22,247 nt of DNA from JADJLQ01 sp964405735. Lineage in GTDB: Bacteria; Bacteroidota; Bacteroidia; Chitinophagales; Saprospiraceae. The position numbers and the translations under genes were made by a program. The DNA lies in assembly GCA_964405735.1 (NCBI GenBank), contig CAYOPD010000066.1, positions 1 through 22,247 of the forward strand, read 5' to 3'. The notes beneath the pieces were generated by a model. That model had not been told where the DNA came from. It searched no databases and saw only the letters and a list, made by a program, of their open reading frames with translations. This document shows positions 7,964-15,374 of the stretch, in pieces. How positions within the stretch are numbered: position 1 is the first letter of the stretch; the number at the start of each line of letters is the position of its first letter.

Positions 7964-8419
7964 ATGTCGATGAATTTTGAAATATACGCATCCAAAGGCA
8001 ATGAACTGGTCAACCATCTCGCTTCCGATCTGGGTGTGCCGAGAGACCAGGCAGCCCGGATATTGAGGTCCGTCCTGCATGCGTTGCGCAACCGGATATC
8101 GCTGGATGAAAATTTTGATTTATTGGCCCAGTTGCCTATGGTATTAAAGGCAGTTTATGTCGATGGGTGGAAACCTTCCAAGACCGTAAATCAGTCCCCG
8201 CATCTGAAAGATTTTCTGGACGAGATCCGGGATGCCGATGCCCAGCTGGCTGCATATGATTTTGGAAATGATTCAAATGCCAAGGAGATGGTGCTGGGGG
8301 TATTCCGGGTCCTTGCCCAGTTTGTGAGCGCCGGCGAACTAAACGATGTAGTGGCCGGCCTCCCGAGGGAGATTAAAAATTTTATCAAATCCATTCTCGA
8401 TGAGAACCAGTTGTTTTAA
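7964..8419 (+). CDS. DUF2267 domain protein
   Basis: A 151-residue soluble, mostly helical protein of the DUF2267 family. The typical pattern is seen twice: DQAARILRSVLHALRNRI...LLAQLPMVLKAVYVDGW in the first half, and NAKEMVLGVFRVLAQFVSAGELNDVVAGLPREIKNFI in two pieces in the second. The molecular function of the family is unknown. It often lies near stress genes such as hsp20 and usp, as here. The ATG at 7964 is chosen because AAGGA ends five bases before it; ATG at 7970 is possible, and the upstream extension to 7919 would start within the promoter. It likely forms a stress group with the downstream hsp20, although each gene has its own operator. Confidence 0.85.
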   Translation: MSMNFEIYASKGNELVNHLASDLGVPRDQAARILRSVLHALRNRISLDENFDLLAQLPMVLKAVYVDGWKPSKTVNQSPHLKDFLDEIRDADAQLAAYDFGNDSNAKEMVLGVFRVLAQFVSAGELNDVVAGLPREIKNFIKSILDENQLF

Positions 8420-8429
8420 TATTCGACGA

Positions 8430-8443
8430 ATGATAAAATTCAT
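8430..8443. promoter_or_regulatory. Degenerate second operator upstream of hsp20
   Basis: ATGAT-AAAA-TTCAT differs from TGAY-N4-RTCA at one position. Its centre is exactly 22 bp upstream of the good site at 8452-8465 and 55 bp upstream of the -7 element, so the two would lie on the same face of the helix. Confidence 0.35.
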
Positions 8444-8451
8444 AATGTATG

Positions 8452-8465
8452 ATGATGCCCATCAT
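8452..8465. promoter_or_regulatory. FNR/Crp-type operator upstream of hsp20
   Basis: ATGAT-GCCC-ATCAT is a perfect inverted repeat with a 4-base spacer. Its centre is 33 bp upstream of the centre of a perfect -7 element, which places it about 41 bp before the predicted transcription start. That is the classic class II activator position of Crp/FNR proteins. Confidence 0.6.
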
Positions 8466-8487
8466 TTAAAGGTCTTTGTCAAATCAA

Positions 8488-8495
8488 TAAATTTG
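8488..8495 (+). promoter_or_regulatory. hsp20 promoter -7 element
   Basis: TAAATTTG matches TAnnTTTG exactly, predicting a start near 8499 and a leader of about 44 bases. It forms the right half of a second palindrome, TCAAAT-N6-ATTTGA (8479-8496), which might be a repressor site. No good -33 TTTG lies at the usual distance. Confidence 0.55.
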
Positions 8496-8531
8496 AAAGA
8501 CGTTTAAAAATTATTTGTTAATCAAATAAAA

Positions 8532-8538
8532 ATGGAGG
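8532..8538 (+). promoter_or_regulatory. Strong Shine-Dalgarno of hsp20
   Basis: TGGAGGT ends four bases before the ATG at 8543. It is a near-perfect Shine-Dalgarno, unlike almost every other gene in the window, and fixes the hsp20 start. An all A/T-closed hairpin, TTATTTG-TTAAT-CAAATAA (8511-8529), lies just upstream but does not cover it. Confidence 0.75.
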
Positions 8539-8542
8539 TTAT

Positions 8543-8989
8543 ATGACCACAAAAGCTTTAAGTAAAAACCGGGAATTTTTCCCATCCGTTTTTGAAGATT
8601 TTTTCAAGCCTTGGAATGAATGGTTTCAACCCAATGACTTTATGGCCCGTACCCTGACTGTACCTGCAGTCAATGTAGTGGAGCACAAAGATGAATACCT
8701 GGTCACCCTGGCCGTGCCTGGAATGAAAAAAGAAGATTTTAAAGTCGATATCGACGGCAATCTCCTCACCATTTCCAGTGAAAAGGAAGAAACCAAAGAA
8801 GACCAGGACGAAAAATTCTCACGGAAAGAGTACAACTATTCCTCCTTCTGCAGAAGTTTTACCTTGCCTGAAACCATCATGCGGGATAAAATAGACGCCA
8901 AATACGAAGAAGGCATTCTGAAACTGATTCTCCCGAAAAGGGAAGAAGCAAAAAGAGCTTCCACTTCTAAGATGATTGAAGTTAAGTAG
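8543..8989 (+). CDS. Hsp20/alpha-crystallin small heat shock protein
   Basis: A 148-residue small heat shock protein, an ATP-independent holdase for unfolding proteins. The N-terminal arm (FFPSVFEDFFKPWNEWF, residues 12-28) is aromatic and disordered as in the family. The alpha-crystallin domain runs from about 40 to 135 with PAVNVVEHKDEYLVTLAVPGM, the FSRKEYNYSSFCRSFTLPE strand-loop, and the closing GILKLILPK. The tail ends in KMIEVK, which supplies the I-x-V anchor for oligomer assembly. It has its own promoter, operator and a strong ribosome site, and a perfect terminator follows. Length and motifs are ordinary, and the call is firm. Confidence 0.95.
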   Translation: MTTKALSKNREFFPSVFEDFFKPWNEWFQPNDFMARTLTVPAVNVVEHKDEYLVTLAVPGMKKEDFKVDIDGNLLTISSEKEETKEDQDEKFSRKEYNYSSFCRSFTLPETIMRDKIDAKYEEGILKLILPKREEAKRASTSKMIEVK

Positions 8990-9000
8990 TTAGGTTTTGT

Positions 9001-9028
9001 AGCCCTGCAGCGATGCAGGGCTTTTTTT
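9001..9028 (+). terminator. hsp20 rho-independent terminator
   Basis: AGCCCTGCA and TGCAGGGCT form a perfect nine-pair stem around the stable loop GCGA, followed by a run of seven T. It starts 11 bases after the hsp20 stop and marks the end of that transcript. Confidence 0.9.
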
Positions 9029-9087
9029 ACAAAAAAGAAAACAAAAGAATTGACTCATTTTCGGGCATTGTGAAAGGGACGAGTAAA

Positions 9088-9450
9088 ATGATATCGAATC
9101 GGTATAAAAACGAATGTGAAATGTGGAATACGACTGTTGAAATATTACAGGAAGAGAATGTGGGTATGAAAAACAAATTGTCGGAAATCCTTCACCGCAG
9201 CAATACTACCGGGCAGTTGCTCGAACGGGCAGAATCCTTTCAGTCCCGCTTTCTGGAAGAGGACGAAGCATTGAGGCAGTTCAGGCGTGAGGTATTGGCT
9301 TTTTTGAAAGAAACATATGGAATTGGAGAAAATGGCGAGTTGAGCCATGGAATGGATAAAATGAGATTCCAGCTGGAAATCCTAAAAGAAGAATTTTTTC
9401 AATTAAAAAACGACTTCGATAAATTCTCAAGTGAAACGGTACCTGATTAA
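9088..9450 (+). CDS. Small coiled-coil protein, unknown function
   Basis: I do not recognise this 120-residue protein. It is charged and helical, with heptad-like stretches at about residues 12-40 (VEILQEENVGMKNKLSEIL) and 88-115 (MRFQLEILKEEFFQLKNDF), no membrane segment and one cysteine near the N-terminus. The frame opens at 9013, but that start lies inside the hsp20 terminator, so the ATG at 9088 is taken. It may be transcribed from a promoter between 9029 and 9087, where none is obvious. Its stop overlaps the regulator's stop by four bases, tail to tail. Coiled-coil proteins of this size beside PAS kinases and Crp regulators are seen in Bacteroidota, but no role can be assigned. Confidence 0.65.
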   Translation: MISNRYKNECEMWNTTVEILQEENVGMKNKLSEILHRSNTTGQLLERAESFQSRFLEEDEALRQFRREVLAFLKETYGIGENGELSHGMDKMRFQLEILKEEFFQLKNDFDKFSSETVPD

Positions 9451-9460
9451 TTCATCAGGT
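9441..9460. terminator. Hairpin at convergent gene ends
   Basis: ACCTGAT-TAATTC-ATCAGGT is a perfect seven-pair hairpin spanning both stop codons of the convergent genes. It has no T-run on either strand. It may slow readthrough or protect 3' ends. The 6-base spacer does not match the operator set. Confidence 0.35.
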
Positions 9461-10508
9461 GTTCGAGTTTACTTTCATTAAGCAGGGTGATTTTTCCACC
9501 CTGGATTTCAATGAGTTTTTCACTCTTGAAGTCACTGAGGGTCCGGATCAGCGATTCGGTGGCCGTACCGGCAATGCTGGCAAGGTTTTCACGGGAAATT
9601 TCAATACTGAAATGTTGCTGATCCGGGCTTTTGTATTTCCGGGAGAGGGAAATAAGGGCTTCGGCCACCTTTTTGCGCAAACTGTTATAAGCCAAAGAGA
9701 TCAGGTGTTCCTCCTGTTCCGTAACGTTTTTAGCCAGCAACTTGGCGAACTTCCTTAAAACAACAACGTCCTTGTTGAGTAATTCTTCAAAATCTTCCCG
9801 GGGAATGACGGCCAGTTCCGTATCTTCAATTGCTTCCGCGGTGTCCTTATAAACGTCCCCTTCAAAAAGGGCGGTATATCCCAGGAAGTCACCTTCCTTG
9901 TACAAGCCGACCACGAGGTCTTTGGCATCGTCATTGGTCTTGATCAGTTTGACTTTGCCTTTCAGGATATAATATAAACGGGAAGGCCGGTTGCCTTCAG
10001 TGTATATGATTTGTTTTTTTTTGTATCTATTGACGTTCCGGTCGGTCGTCAGTTCCTTGACCACATCCCGGTTTTGATGATTTAGCCGGATGATCTGTTC
10101 CAGACCGTCCAGACCGGGAGAAAGTTCTTCTTTAAGGGTTTCGAATTTCTGCAGCCTCCGTTCCACCGCGCTGAGCAATTCGGTGCCGGTAAAGGGTTTG
10201 GTGATATAATCGTCCGCACCCAGGTCCATGCCTTTCCTGAAATCCGTTCGTTCCGCTTTGGCTGAAAGAAAAATAAAGGGGATTTGGTGGAGTTCCTGCG
10301 ACTTCTGAACCATATGCAAGACACCATACCCGTCCAACACGGGCATCATAATATCACAAATGATCAGGTCCGGCTTTTCGGCATTGGCTTTTTCTACCCC
10401 TTCCTTCCCATTTTTGGCCATCACCACCGAAAAACCCGCCAGTTCGAGTATCTCCGCGGTATTTTCGCGTATATCGTCGTTGTCTTCGATCAGGAGTATT
10501 TTCTTCAT
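9447..10508 (-). CDS. Response regulator with receiver and Crp/FNR output domains
   Basis: A 353-residue transcription regulator. Residues 1-120 are a receiver domain with acidic pocket Glu8/Asp9, phosphoacceptor Asp52 (LIICDIMMPVLDG), Ser82 and Lys104. Residues about 150-255 form a cyclic-nucleotide-type beta-roll, but the usual cAMP phosphate loop (GE...RSA) is replaced by GYTALFEGDVYKDTAE, so cAMP binding is doubtful. The C-terminal helix-turn-helix (NLASIAGTATESLIRTLSDF, 308-327) keeps Glu318 and Arg322, aligned with FNR Glu209 and Arg213, which read the TGA of the half-site. There is no FNR cysteine cluster; the only cysteine is Cys51. The signal therefore probably arrives by phosphorylation. 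It is the last gene of the cbb3 run, 50 bases after the kinase. Confidence 0.92.
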   Translation of the reverse strand: MKKILLIEDNDDIRENTAEILELAGFSVVMAKNGKEGVEKANAEKPDLIICDIMMPVLDGYGVLHMVQKSQELHQIPFIFLSAKAERTDFRKGMDLGADDYITKPFTGTELLSAVERRLQKFETLKEELSPGLDGLEQIIRLNHQNRDVVKELTTDRNVNRYKKKQIIYTEGNRPSRLYYILKGKVKLIKTNDDAKDLVVGLYKEGDFLGYTALFEGDVYKDTAEAIEDTELAVIPREDFEELLNKDVVVLRKFAKLLAKNVTEQEEHLISLAYNSLRKKVAEALISLSRKYKSPDQQHFSIEISRENLASIAGTATESLIRTLSDFKSEKLIEIQGGKITLLNESKLEHLMN

Positions 10509-10558
10509 CGAGTGTCTTTATAGGCTAATATAGCTCCAATCCTTTATTTGGCAAAATC

Positions 10559-11785
10559 TCAGGGAAACTTGAGGATGAAGCGGGTGCCTTCATTCAATTC
10601 ACTCTCACAGGAGATGTTCCCATCCATCATGTCGGTATATTTGGACACAATGTGCAGGCCAAGGCCAGTACCCTGGATATTGGCCGCATTGGCCCCTCTG
10701 TAAAACCGGTCATAGAGGTATTTCTGATCCTCTTTCGAGATGCCGATGCCTCTATCTTCCACGGAGAGCAGCCAGGGACGCTGCGTCGTATCGGTACAGA
10801 CCCGGATGGGTTGGTTGACCGGTGAAAACTTAACGGCATTGGACAACAAATTCATACAAATGTGTTTCATCAGGGAAGGGTCGAACCAAACGCGGGTCGG
10901 CCCTACATGGGTATACAGGATTTCCTGGCCTTCCTTTACTATGGGTTTCATTTGATCGATGATGTGATTCACCTGTTCCCGGATATCGGCTTCCACAATT
11001 TTGGCTATGACTTTTCCTTCTTCCATTTTACCTACGCTCAGAAAATCCTCCAGAATGTCTGTCATGGTGTTGACCGAAGAGATGATGCGCTCGAGGTGTT
11101 TCTCCCGCTTGGACTGCTCTTCGGTCGTTTTGTATTTTTGAAGCAGGTAGGCTGAAGAATTGATCGTGCTCAGCGGGGTCCTGAATTCATGAGAAGCCAT
11201 GGATACAAAACGGGATTTCAGCTCGCCCAGTTCTTTCTCTTTCGCCAGGGAAATGGCCAGTTCGGACTCGGCCTCTTCGGTCTCCTTGATCTGTCGTTGC
11301 AGTTTTACAATTGCGTCAGCCAGGGCTTCGGTCCGTTCGAGGACTTTTTTCTCCAGCTCAGCATTCAGTTTTTTGATGGAGGCTTCATTTTGTTTGCGGA
11401 GCGTGATGTCGTTTACAAATGAGATCACAAAGACCTCGTCTCCTATCTTATAAGACCCCAGGGATACTTCCACCGGAAACTCCGTTCCATCTTTTTTAAT
11501 GGCAAATAAATCCAGGCCAAGGCCCATCGGCCGGTTTTGTGGATGGTTGAAATACCGGGCCTGGTGCTTGTCGTGATTGGAATGAAAGCGGGCTGGTATC
11601 AGGAGATCAATTTTTTTATATTGAAGCTCTTCCATCGTATAACCAAAAAGTTCAAGGGTAAACTGGTTCACCAGGATGATCTCCAGCTCGCTGTCAACCA
11701 GGATAATGCCTACCGAAGCGTAATCCAGGAAGGCATTCAGGCCTTGTTTCTTAATGAATTCTATGGATTGTTTTCTCTCCTTCAT
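10559..11785 (-). CDS. Soluble PAS sensor histidine kinase, FixL-like
   Basis: A 408-residue cytoplasmic histidine kinase without membrane segments. A PAS domain spans about 15-130, a coiled coil 133-190, HisKA with His199 (SMASHEFRTPLST) and HATPase_c with N-box NLLSNAVKF, G1 EDRGIGIS and G2 GTGLGLHIV. The PAS domain aligns without gaps to the haem PAS of Bradyrhizobium FixL over the segment holding its haem ligand: PARFHSNHDKHQARY here, with His71 at the ligand position. The distal Arg220 of FixL is Leu91 here. This suggests oxygen or another gas as signal, although similar PAS domains without haem also carry this His. It follows ccoI by 20 bases and precedes its likely partner regulator. 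Confidence 0.92.
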   Translation of the reverse strand: MKERKQSIEFIKKQGLNAFLDYASVGIILVDSELEIILVNQFTLELFGYTMEELQYKKIDLLIPARFHSNHDKHQARYFNHPQNRPMGLGLDLFAIKKDGTEFPVEVSLGSYKIGDEVFVISFVNDITLRKQNEASIKKLNAELEKKVLERTEALADAIVKLQRQIKETEEAESELAISLAKEKELGELKSRFVSMASHEFRTPLSTINSSAYLLQKYKTTEEQSKREKHLERIISSVNTMTDILEDFLSVGKMEEGKVIAKIVEADIREQVNHIIDQMKPIVKEGQEILYTHVGPTRVWFDPSLMKHICMNLLSNAVKFSPVNQPIRVCTDTTQRPWLLSVEDRGIGISKEDQKYLYDRFYRGANAANIQGTGLGLHIVSKYTDMMDGNISCESELNEGTRFILKFP

Positions 11786-11805
11786 TTCCGGTTTTTTTAT
11801 GGATA

Positions 11806-14205
11806 TCAGCTCCGAAGCGTCTTTGTTTTTAATTTACTTTTATTTCCGATCCAGGCCACACCCAGGTATGCCAGGGACATTACCCCGATGGAAGATAAAG
11901 GCATCAGAATGGCGGCCACCAGGGGATTCATCTGGCCGGTGACGGCATAATAAATGCCGATCACATTGTAGATGACGGAGTAGGCAAATCCCGCCCAGAT
12001 CAGGTATTTGCCCTGTACAGCCATCCTGATCAGGCGGTCAAGGTCTTTTAACCGATCTGCCTGGACCAGGATGTCGCAGGCTGGTGAAAATGAAAAATGG
12101 CGGTCCACTACGGCCAGGCCGATATCGCTTTGACGCAGCGCTCCTGCATCATTGAGCCCATCCCCGACCATGAGTACCCGATCTCCGGTCTCACGGGTCA
12201 TACGGATATAATCCAGTTTTTGCTGGGGGGACTGGCCAATCATGACCTTCATCCCGACAGGCAACTGCTTTTCCAAAGCCGGCAGGCTCTCCGGACGGTC
12301 GCCGGACAACAAGCTAAGTTTAAATCCATTCAACCGCTGCAGCAGATCAGGAGCCCCGGCCTTAAATGGGCTCGAAACAGTATACACGGCCTTCAACCGG
12401 CCATCAATGGTCACATAAACTTCACTATCCGGCCACCCTGGGCCTTCATATCCGGTGAATTTTTTATTGCCGATCCGGATGTGCCTCTCCCTGACCCAGC
12501 CTTCAATACCCCCTCCGGGAATTTCACGGCAGGAGGCCACCGGGCCAGTTTCCACCGGCCCGGCCCAGGTGAGAATGGATTGGCTCAGAGGATGACTGGA
12601 GCAGGACATCAGGCTGAGCGCCATGTTTTCTTCTTCCGGGGTCCAATCCGTGAAACGCTGGATCACACTGCCAGCGTGGGAATGGGTCAGAGTGCCTGTT
12701 TTATCAAAGACGATGTGATTGATCATCGGCAGGCTCTCAATCACCGCGGCATTTTTCACGAAGAACTGCAAATTTGAAAAGAGTCGAATGAGGTGGCCAT
12801 AAGTGAAGGATGCACTCAGCAAGAGGGCACATGGGCAGGCAACGATCAAAACCGCCGTGAAGGCATTCCAGGAAACAGAAGGCTCGCGGATCTTCCAGTA
12901 TATAAATGCAGTCCCTGCGATACCCAGTACCAGGAAAGTAAAATACTTAGCCAGCAGATCGGTGCGGTAATGACCCGATTTTTTTTCTTTCCGGAATGCT
13001 TCATTGTTCCACAACTGGGTAAAACCACTTTGGGAAAACGGTTTTACCGTGACGATTTCCACCGGGTTGCCCTCCACCCGGCCCCCTGAATAAACCAAAT
13101 CACCTGGATTCACCGGTACCGGGCGGGACTCCCCGGTTATAAAACTGTAATCGATCAGGCTCCGGCCAAGGCTGAGCATACCATCGACCGGAATGACCTC
13201 CCCGTGTTTTAATAAAAGCAGGTCGCCTTTCTGTACATCCCGGATATTCCGGGACATCAGGAGGCCACCCTCTTTCACCTGGACGGCGATAGGAAAATAG
13301 GATTCGTAATTCCGGTTAAACTGAAGGGCTTTATTGGTTCTGTTTTGCAGGGCCCTTCCGACAAGCATGAAAAAAACAATGCCGCTCATGCTGTCCAGGT
13401 AACCCATACCGGAACCACTTAGAATTTCCGTCAAACTCCGCACAAAGGTCACCAGAATGGCAAGGGATACCGGGCCATCAATATTCAGGTACCATTGTTT
13501 CAGTCCGTTCCAGGCATTTCGAAAAAATACGTCCAGTCCTATGATGAAGACCGGGATGCCCAGGCCCAGGTTAAGAAACCGGAAAAAGGTAACCAGTTGT
13601 CCGTCCTGCTCAATGTTTAGCCCGAAATATTCCGGGAAGCTCAATAGCATGATATTGGCAAAACAAAAACCCGCTACACCGATCTGAATGGCGGTTTTAT
13701 CAAGTCCGGGTGAAGCGGGGCCTGTTCCGTTCAGGTCAATGAGAGGTTCATATCCCAGGCCACTGAGCTGCTCGGCGACCCCCCGTAGATTTATTTGTAT
13801 TGGATCATAAGACAGGTAAACTCTTTTTTCCATAAAGTTCACCCGGGAGTCGATGATTCCTTTGTGGATCCGGCTGAGATGTTCAAGGAGCCACAGGCAG
13901 GAGCTGCAGTGAATCTGGGGCAGATAAAATTCAGCTTTCACCAGCTTAGGGCTGGAGAAGGAAATGAACCGGGCGGCAATCTCCGGATCGTCCAGGAATG
14001 AAAAGAGGGTGGGAGCCGTTTTTCGGGCATTGATCCCGGGCGTCTCGTTCATACAATAGTACTGATCCAACTCGTTTTCATGAAGAATGCTGTAGACCGT
14101 ACGGCAGCCAGTACAACAAAAATGTTTGTCCCCGTATACTACCCGGTCATCCGGGCAGGGATCGCCGCAATGAAAACAGTGAAGGCTGGTGAGTATTGGT
14201 TTCAT
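11806..14205 (-). CDS. ccoI: Copper-transporting P-type ATPase of cbb3 oxidase assembly (CcoI/FixI)
   Basis: A 799-residue P1B-type ATPase that supplies copper for the CuB centre of cbb3 oxidase. The N-terminus has a cysteine-rich domain (Cys10, 13, 17, 30, 31, 34) and an HMA-like domain with IHCSSCLWL (Cys100, Cys103), as in CcoI. Catalytic features follow in order: ITGES (356-360), the membrane CPC motif (457-459), DKTGTLT with Asp501, the SSHPLS motif (His538), and GDGLNDAG (681-688). Helices flank these as expected. It lies one base after the TauE/SafE-family gene and 20 before the kinase. CcoI usually exports or delivers copper to the periplasmic side for insertion. The call is firm from motifs and context. 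Confidence 0.95.
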   Translation of the reverse strand: MKPILTSLHCFHCGDPCPDDRVVYGDKHFCCTGCRTVYSILHENELDQYYCMNETPGINARKTAPTLFSFLDDPEIAARFISFSSPKLVKAEFYLPQIHCSSCLWLLEHLSRIHKGIIDSRVNFMEKRVYLSYDPIQINLRGVAEQLSGLGYEPLIDLNGTGPASPGLDKTAIQIGVAGFCFANIMLLSFPEYFGLNIEQDGQLVTFFRFLNLGLGIPVFIIGLDVFFRNAWNGLKQWYLNIDGPVSLAILVTFVRSLTEILSGSGMGYLDSMSGIVFFMLVGRALQNRTNKALQFNRNYESYFPIAVQVKEGGLLMSRNIRDVQKGDLLLLKHGEVIPVDGMLSLGRSLIDYSFITGESRPVPVNPGDLVYSGGRVEGNPVEIVTVKPFSQSGFTQLWNNEAFRKEKKSGHYRTDLLAKYFTFLVLGIAGTAFIYWKIREPSVSWNAFTAVLIVACPCALLLSASFTYGHLIRLFSNLQFFVKNAAVIESLPMINHIVFDKTGTLTHSHAGSVIQRFTDWTPEEENMALSLMSCSSHPLSQSILTWAGPVETGPVASCREIPGGGIEGWVRERHIRIGNKKFTGYEGPGWPDSEVYVTIDGRLKAVYTVSSPFKAGAPDLLQRLNGFKLSLLSGDRPESLPALEKQLPVGMKVMIGQSPQQKLDYIRMTRETGDRVLMVGDGLNDAGALRQSDIGLAVVDRHFSFSPACDILVQADRLKDLDRLIRMAVQGKYLIWAGFAYSVIYNVIGIYYAVTGQMNPLVAAILMPLSSIGVMSLAYLGVAWIGNKSKLKTKTLRS

Positions 14206-14206
14206 T

Positions 14207-14914
14207 CTATTCAGGCACCGGGCAGCTTATGATTTTAGAAATCTGGTTGAGAAGGGGTATGGTGGAATGGGGAATCTGAATGTTCATCCCACGGACCACC
14301 AGGACTAAACCCAGCAGGATAGAGATTGCCCTGGAAGTCCACTGCAGATTCAGGCGGAACCTGCGGGTGATCAGCCTGCCGGACAAATAGGCCGTCAGAA
14401 GGGCTGGTACCGTACCCAGTCCAAAAACAAGCATAAACAGGAAACCGCTGAGGGGATGCCCGGTAGCTGCTGACGCTCCAAAGGCCACGAGGATCATAAC
14501 GCAGGGCAACAAGGCATTGAATATGCCATAGAACACAAACGAGTACCACTCCGGATTGGACAATCGTTTCTGAAACCAGGCTCTGATCATCCGGTCAAAT
14601 TCAAACGGCAGGTTCACCTTTCTGCCAATCCAGGGTAAAAAAGTCACCAGGAGGACAAAAACGCCAGCGGCGACAGACAATACGAGTTGGCCGGTGATTA
14701 ATCTCATTCCAAGGCCGAGTGTGCCGAGTGCCAGTCCCAGGACGCCATACATCAACGCTTTGGACACCAGGTACAGGCTGAGTTTGAACGCCGTGTTTTC
14801 CGGTTTCGATGAACCAAAAGGCAGGGCCATCACAAGGGGACCGCACATACCCAGGCAATGCAGGCTTCCGCCGATGCCGAGGATAAATGCCGATACGATC
14901 AGGGTTGCGCTCAT
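14207..14914 (-). CDS. Sulfite exporter TauE/SafE family membrane protein (cbb3-cluster type)
   Basis: A 235-residue protein with about six membrane segments from the TauE/SafE-DsbD_2 group that commonly sits beside ccoI in cbb3 clusters. Its signature is GSLHCLGMCGPLVMALPF at residues 16-33, with two cysteines in HCxxxC spacing inside the first helix, followed by a second conserved membrane half with FNALLPCVMILVAFGASAATG. The cysteines suggest metal or thiol handling during oxidase assembly; sulfite export is only the family label. The frame opens at 14965, which would overlap ccoH by 41 bases. The ATG at 14914 leaves a 10-base gap and puts the motif at the family position, so it is preferred. 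Confidence 0.87.
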   Translation of the reverse strand: MSATLIVSAFILGIGGSLHCLGMCGPLVMALPFGSSKPENTAFKLSLYLVSKALMYGVLGLALGTLGLGMRLITGQLVLSVAAGVFVLLVTFLPWIGRKVNLPFEFDRMIRAWFQKRLSNPEWYSFVFYGIFNALLPCVMILVAFGASAATGHPLSGFLFMLVFGLGTVPALLTAYLSGRLITRRFRLNLQWTSRAISILLGLVLVVRGMNIQIPHSTIPLLNQISKIISCPVPE

Positions 14915-14924
14915 GAAGCCAAGA

Positions 14925-15374
14925 CTACAAATAAAACTCTTTAAAGTATTTTTGATCGCCGTCATCCAGGGAGATTTTCAGCCGGTATGGACAATTTTTC
15001 AAATCATTCGCGTTAAGGATGAATTTGCCCTCGCCATTTGCCTGAAGGGTAATTACCCGGTCAGCCTTCGTATCGGAAGGACAATAAAAATGGGCCGAGC
15101 CCGATTTCAGGTGAAGGGCAAGGCTGGCCGGCACGGACAACTCAAAAAAACCATCAGCTTTTTTTAGGACCAGCAGGCTGTCAATCCGCTCGGCATTATG
15201 GATGGCTTCTTTCTTTTGGTTGTACCGCAGCTCCTGTTCGTAGTAGTCCGGCGCGACCAACTGGAGATCCTGGGCCATAAAGCCAAAGATCAGGCTGAAT
15301 ATAAACAGGAGGAAGATACCGCCTCCCAGAAGAATCAAATTTCCACTTTTAAACCATTTTTGCATAGCTGTCAA
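14925..15374 (-). CDS. ccoH: FixH/CcoH family protein
   Basis: A 149-residue protein with one N-terminal membrane helix (about 12-34) and a periplasmic beta-rich domain. LVAPDYYEQELRYNQK (39-54) is the conserved FixH/CcoH stretch after the helix. In proteobacteria CcoH stabilises the cbb3 assembly intermediate and contacts CcoN and CcoP. The start ATG at 15374 overlaps the ccoG stop by four bases (ATGA), implying coupled translation. A second Met at codon 4 is an alternative. Length and position in the ccoG-H-I order agree with the assignment. Confidence 0.88.
   Translation of the reverse strand: MTAMQKWFKSGNLILLGGGIFLLFIFSLIFGFMAQDLQLVAPDYYEQELRYNQKKEAIHNAERIDSLLVLKKADGFFELSVPASLALHLKSGSAHFYCPSDTKADRVITLQANGEGKFILNANDLKNCPYRLKISLDDGDQKYFKEFYL

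Noticed and set aside
8511..8538. RNA thermometer of the fourU or ROSE type controlling hsp20
   Set aside because: The leader hairpin stops before the ribosome site, and no T-run or complementary stretch pairs with GGAGG.
9441..9460. CTGAT-N6-ATCAG as another regulon operator
   Set aside because: The spacer is six bases rather than four, and it lies at convergent stop codons rather than in a promoter region.
14953..14964. TGAT-CGCC-GTCA in ccoH, with a like match at 19410-19421 in ccoNO
   Set aside because: Both are inside coding sequence, asymmetric, and about as many as chance predicts.
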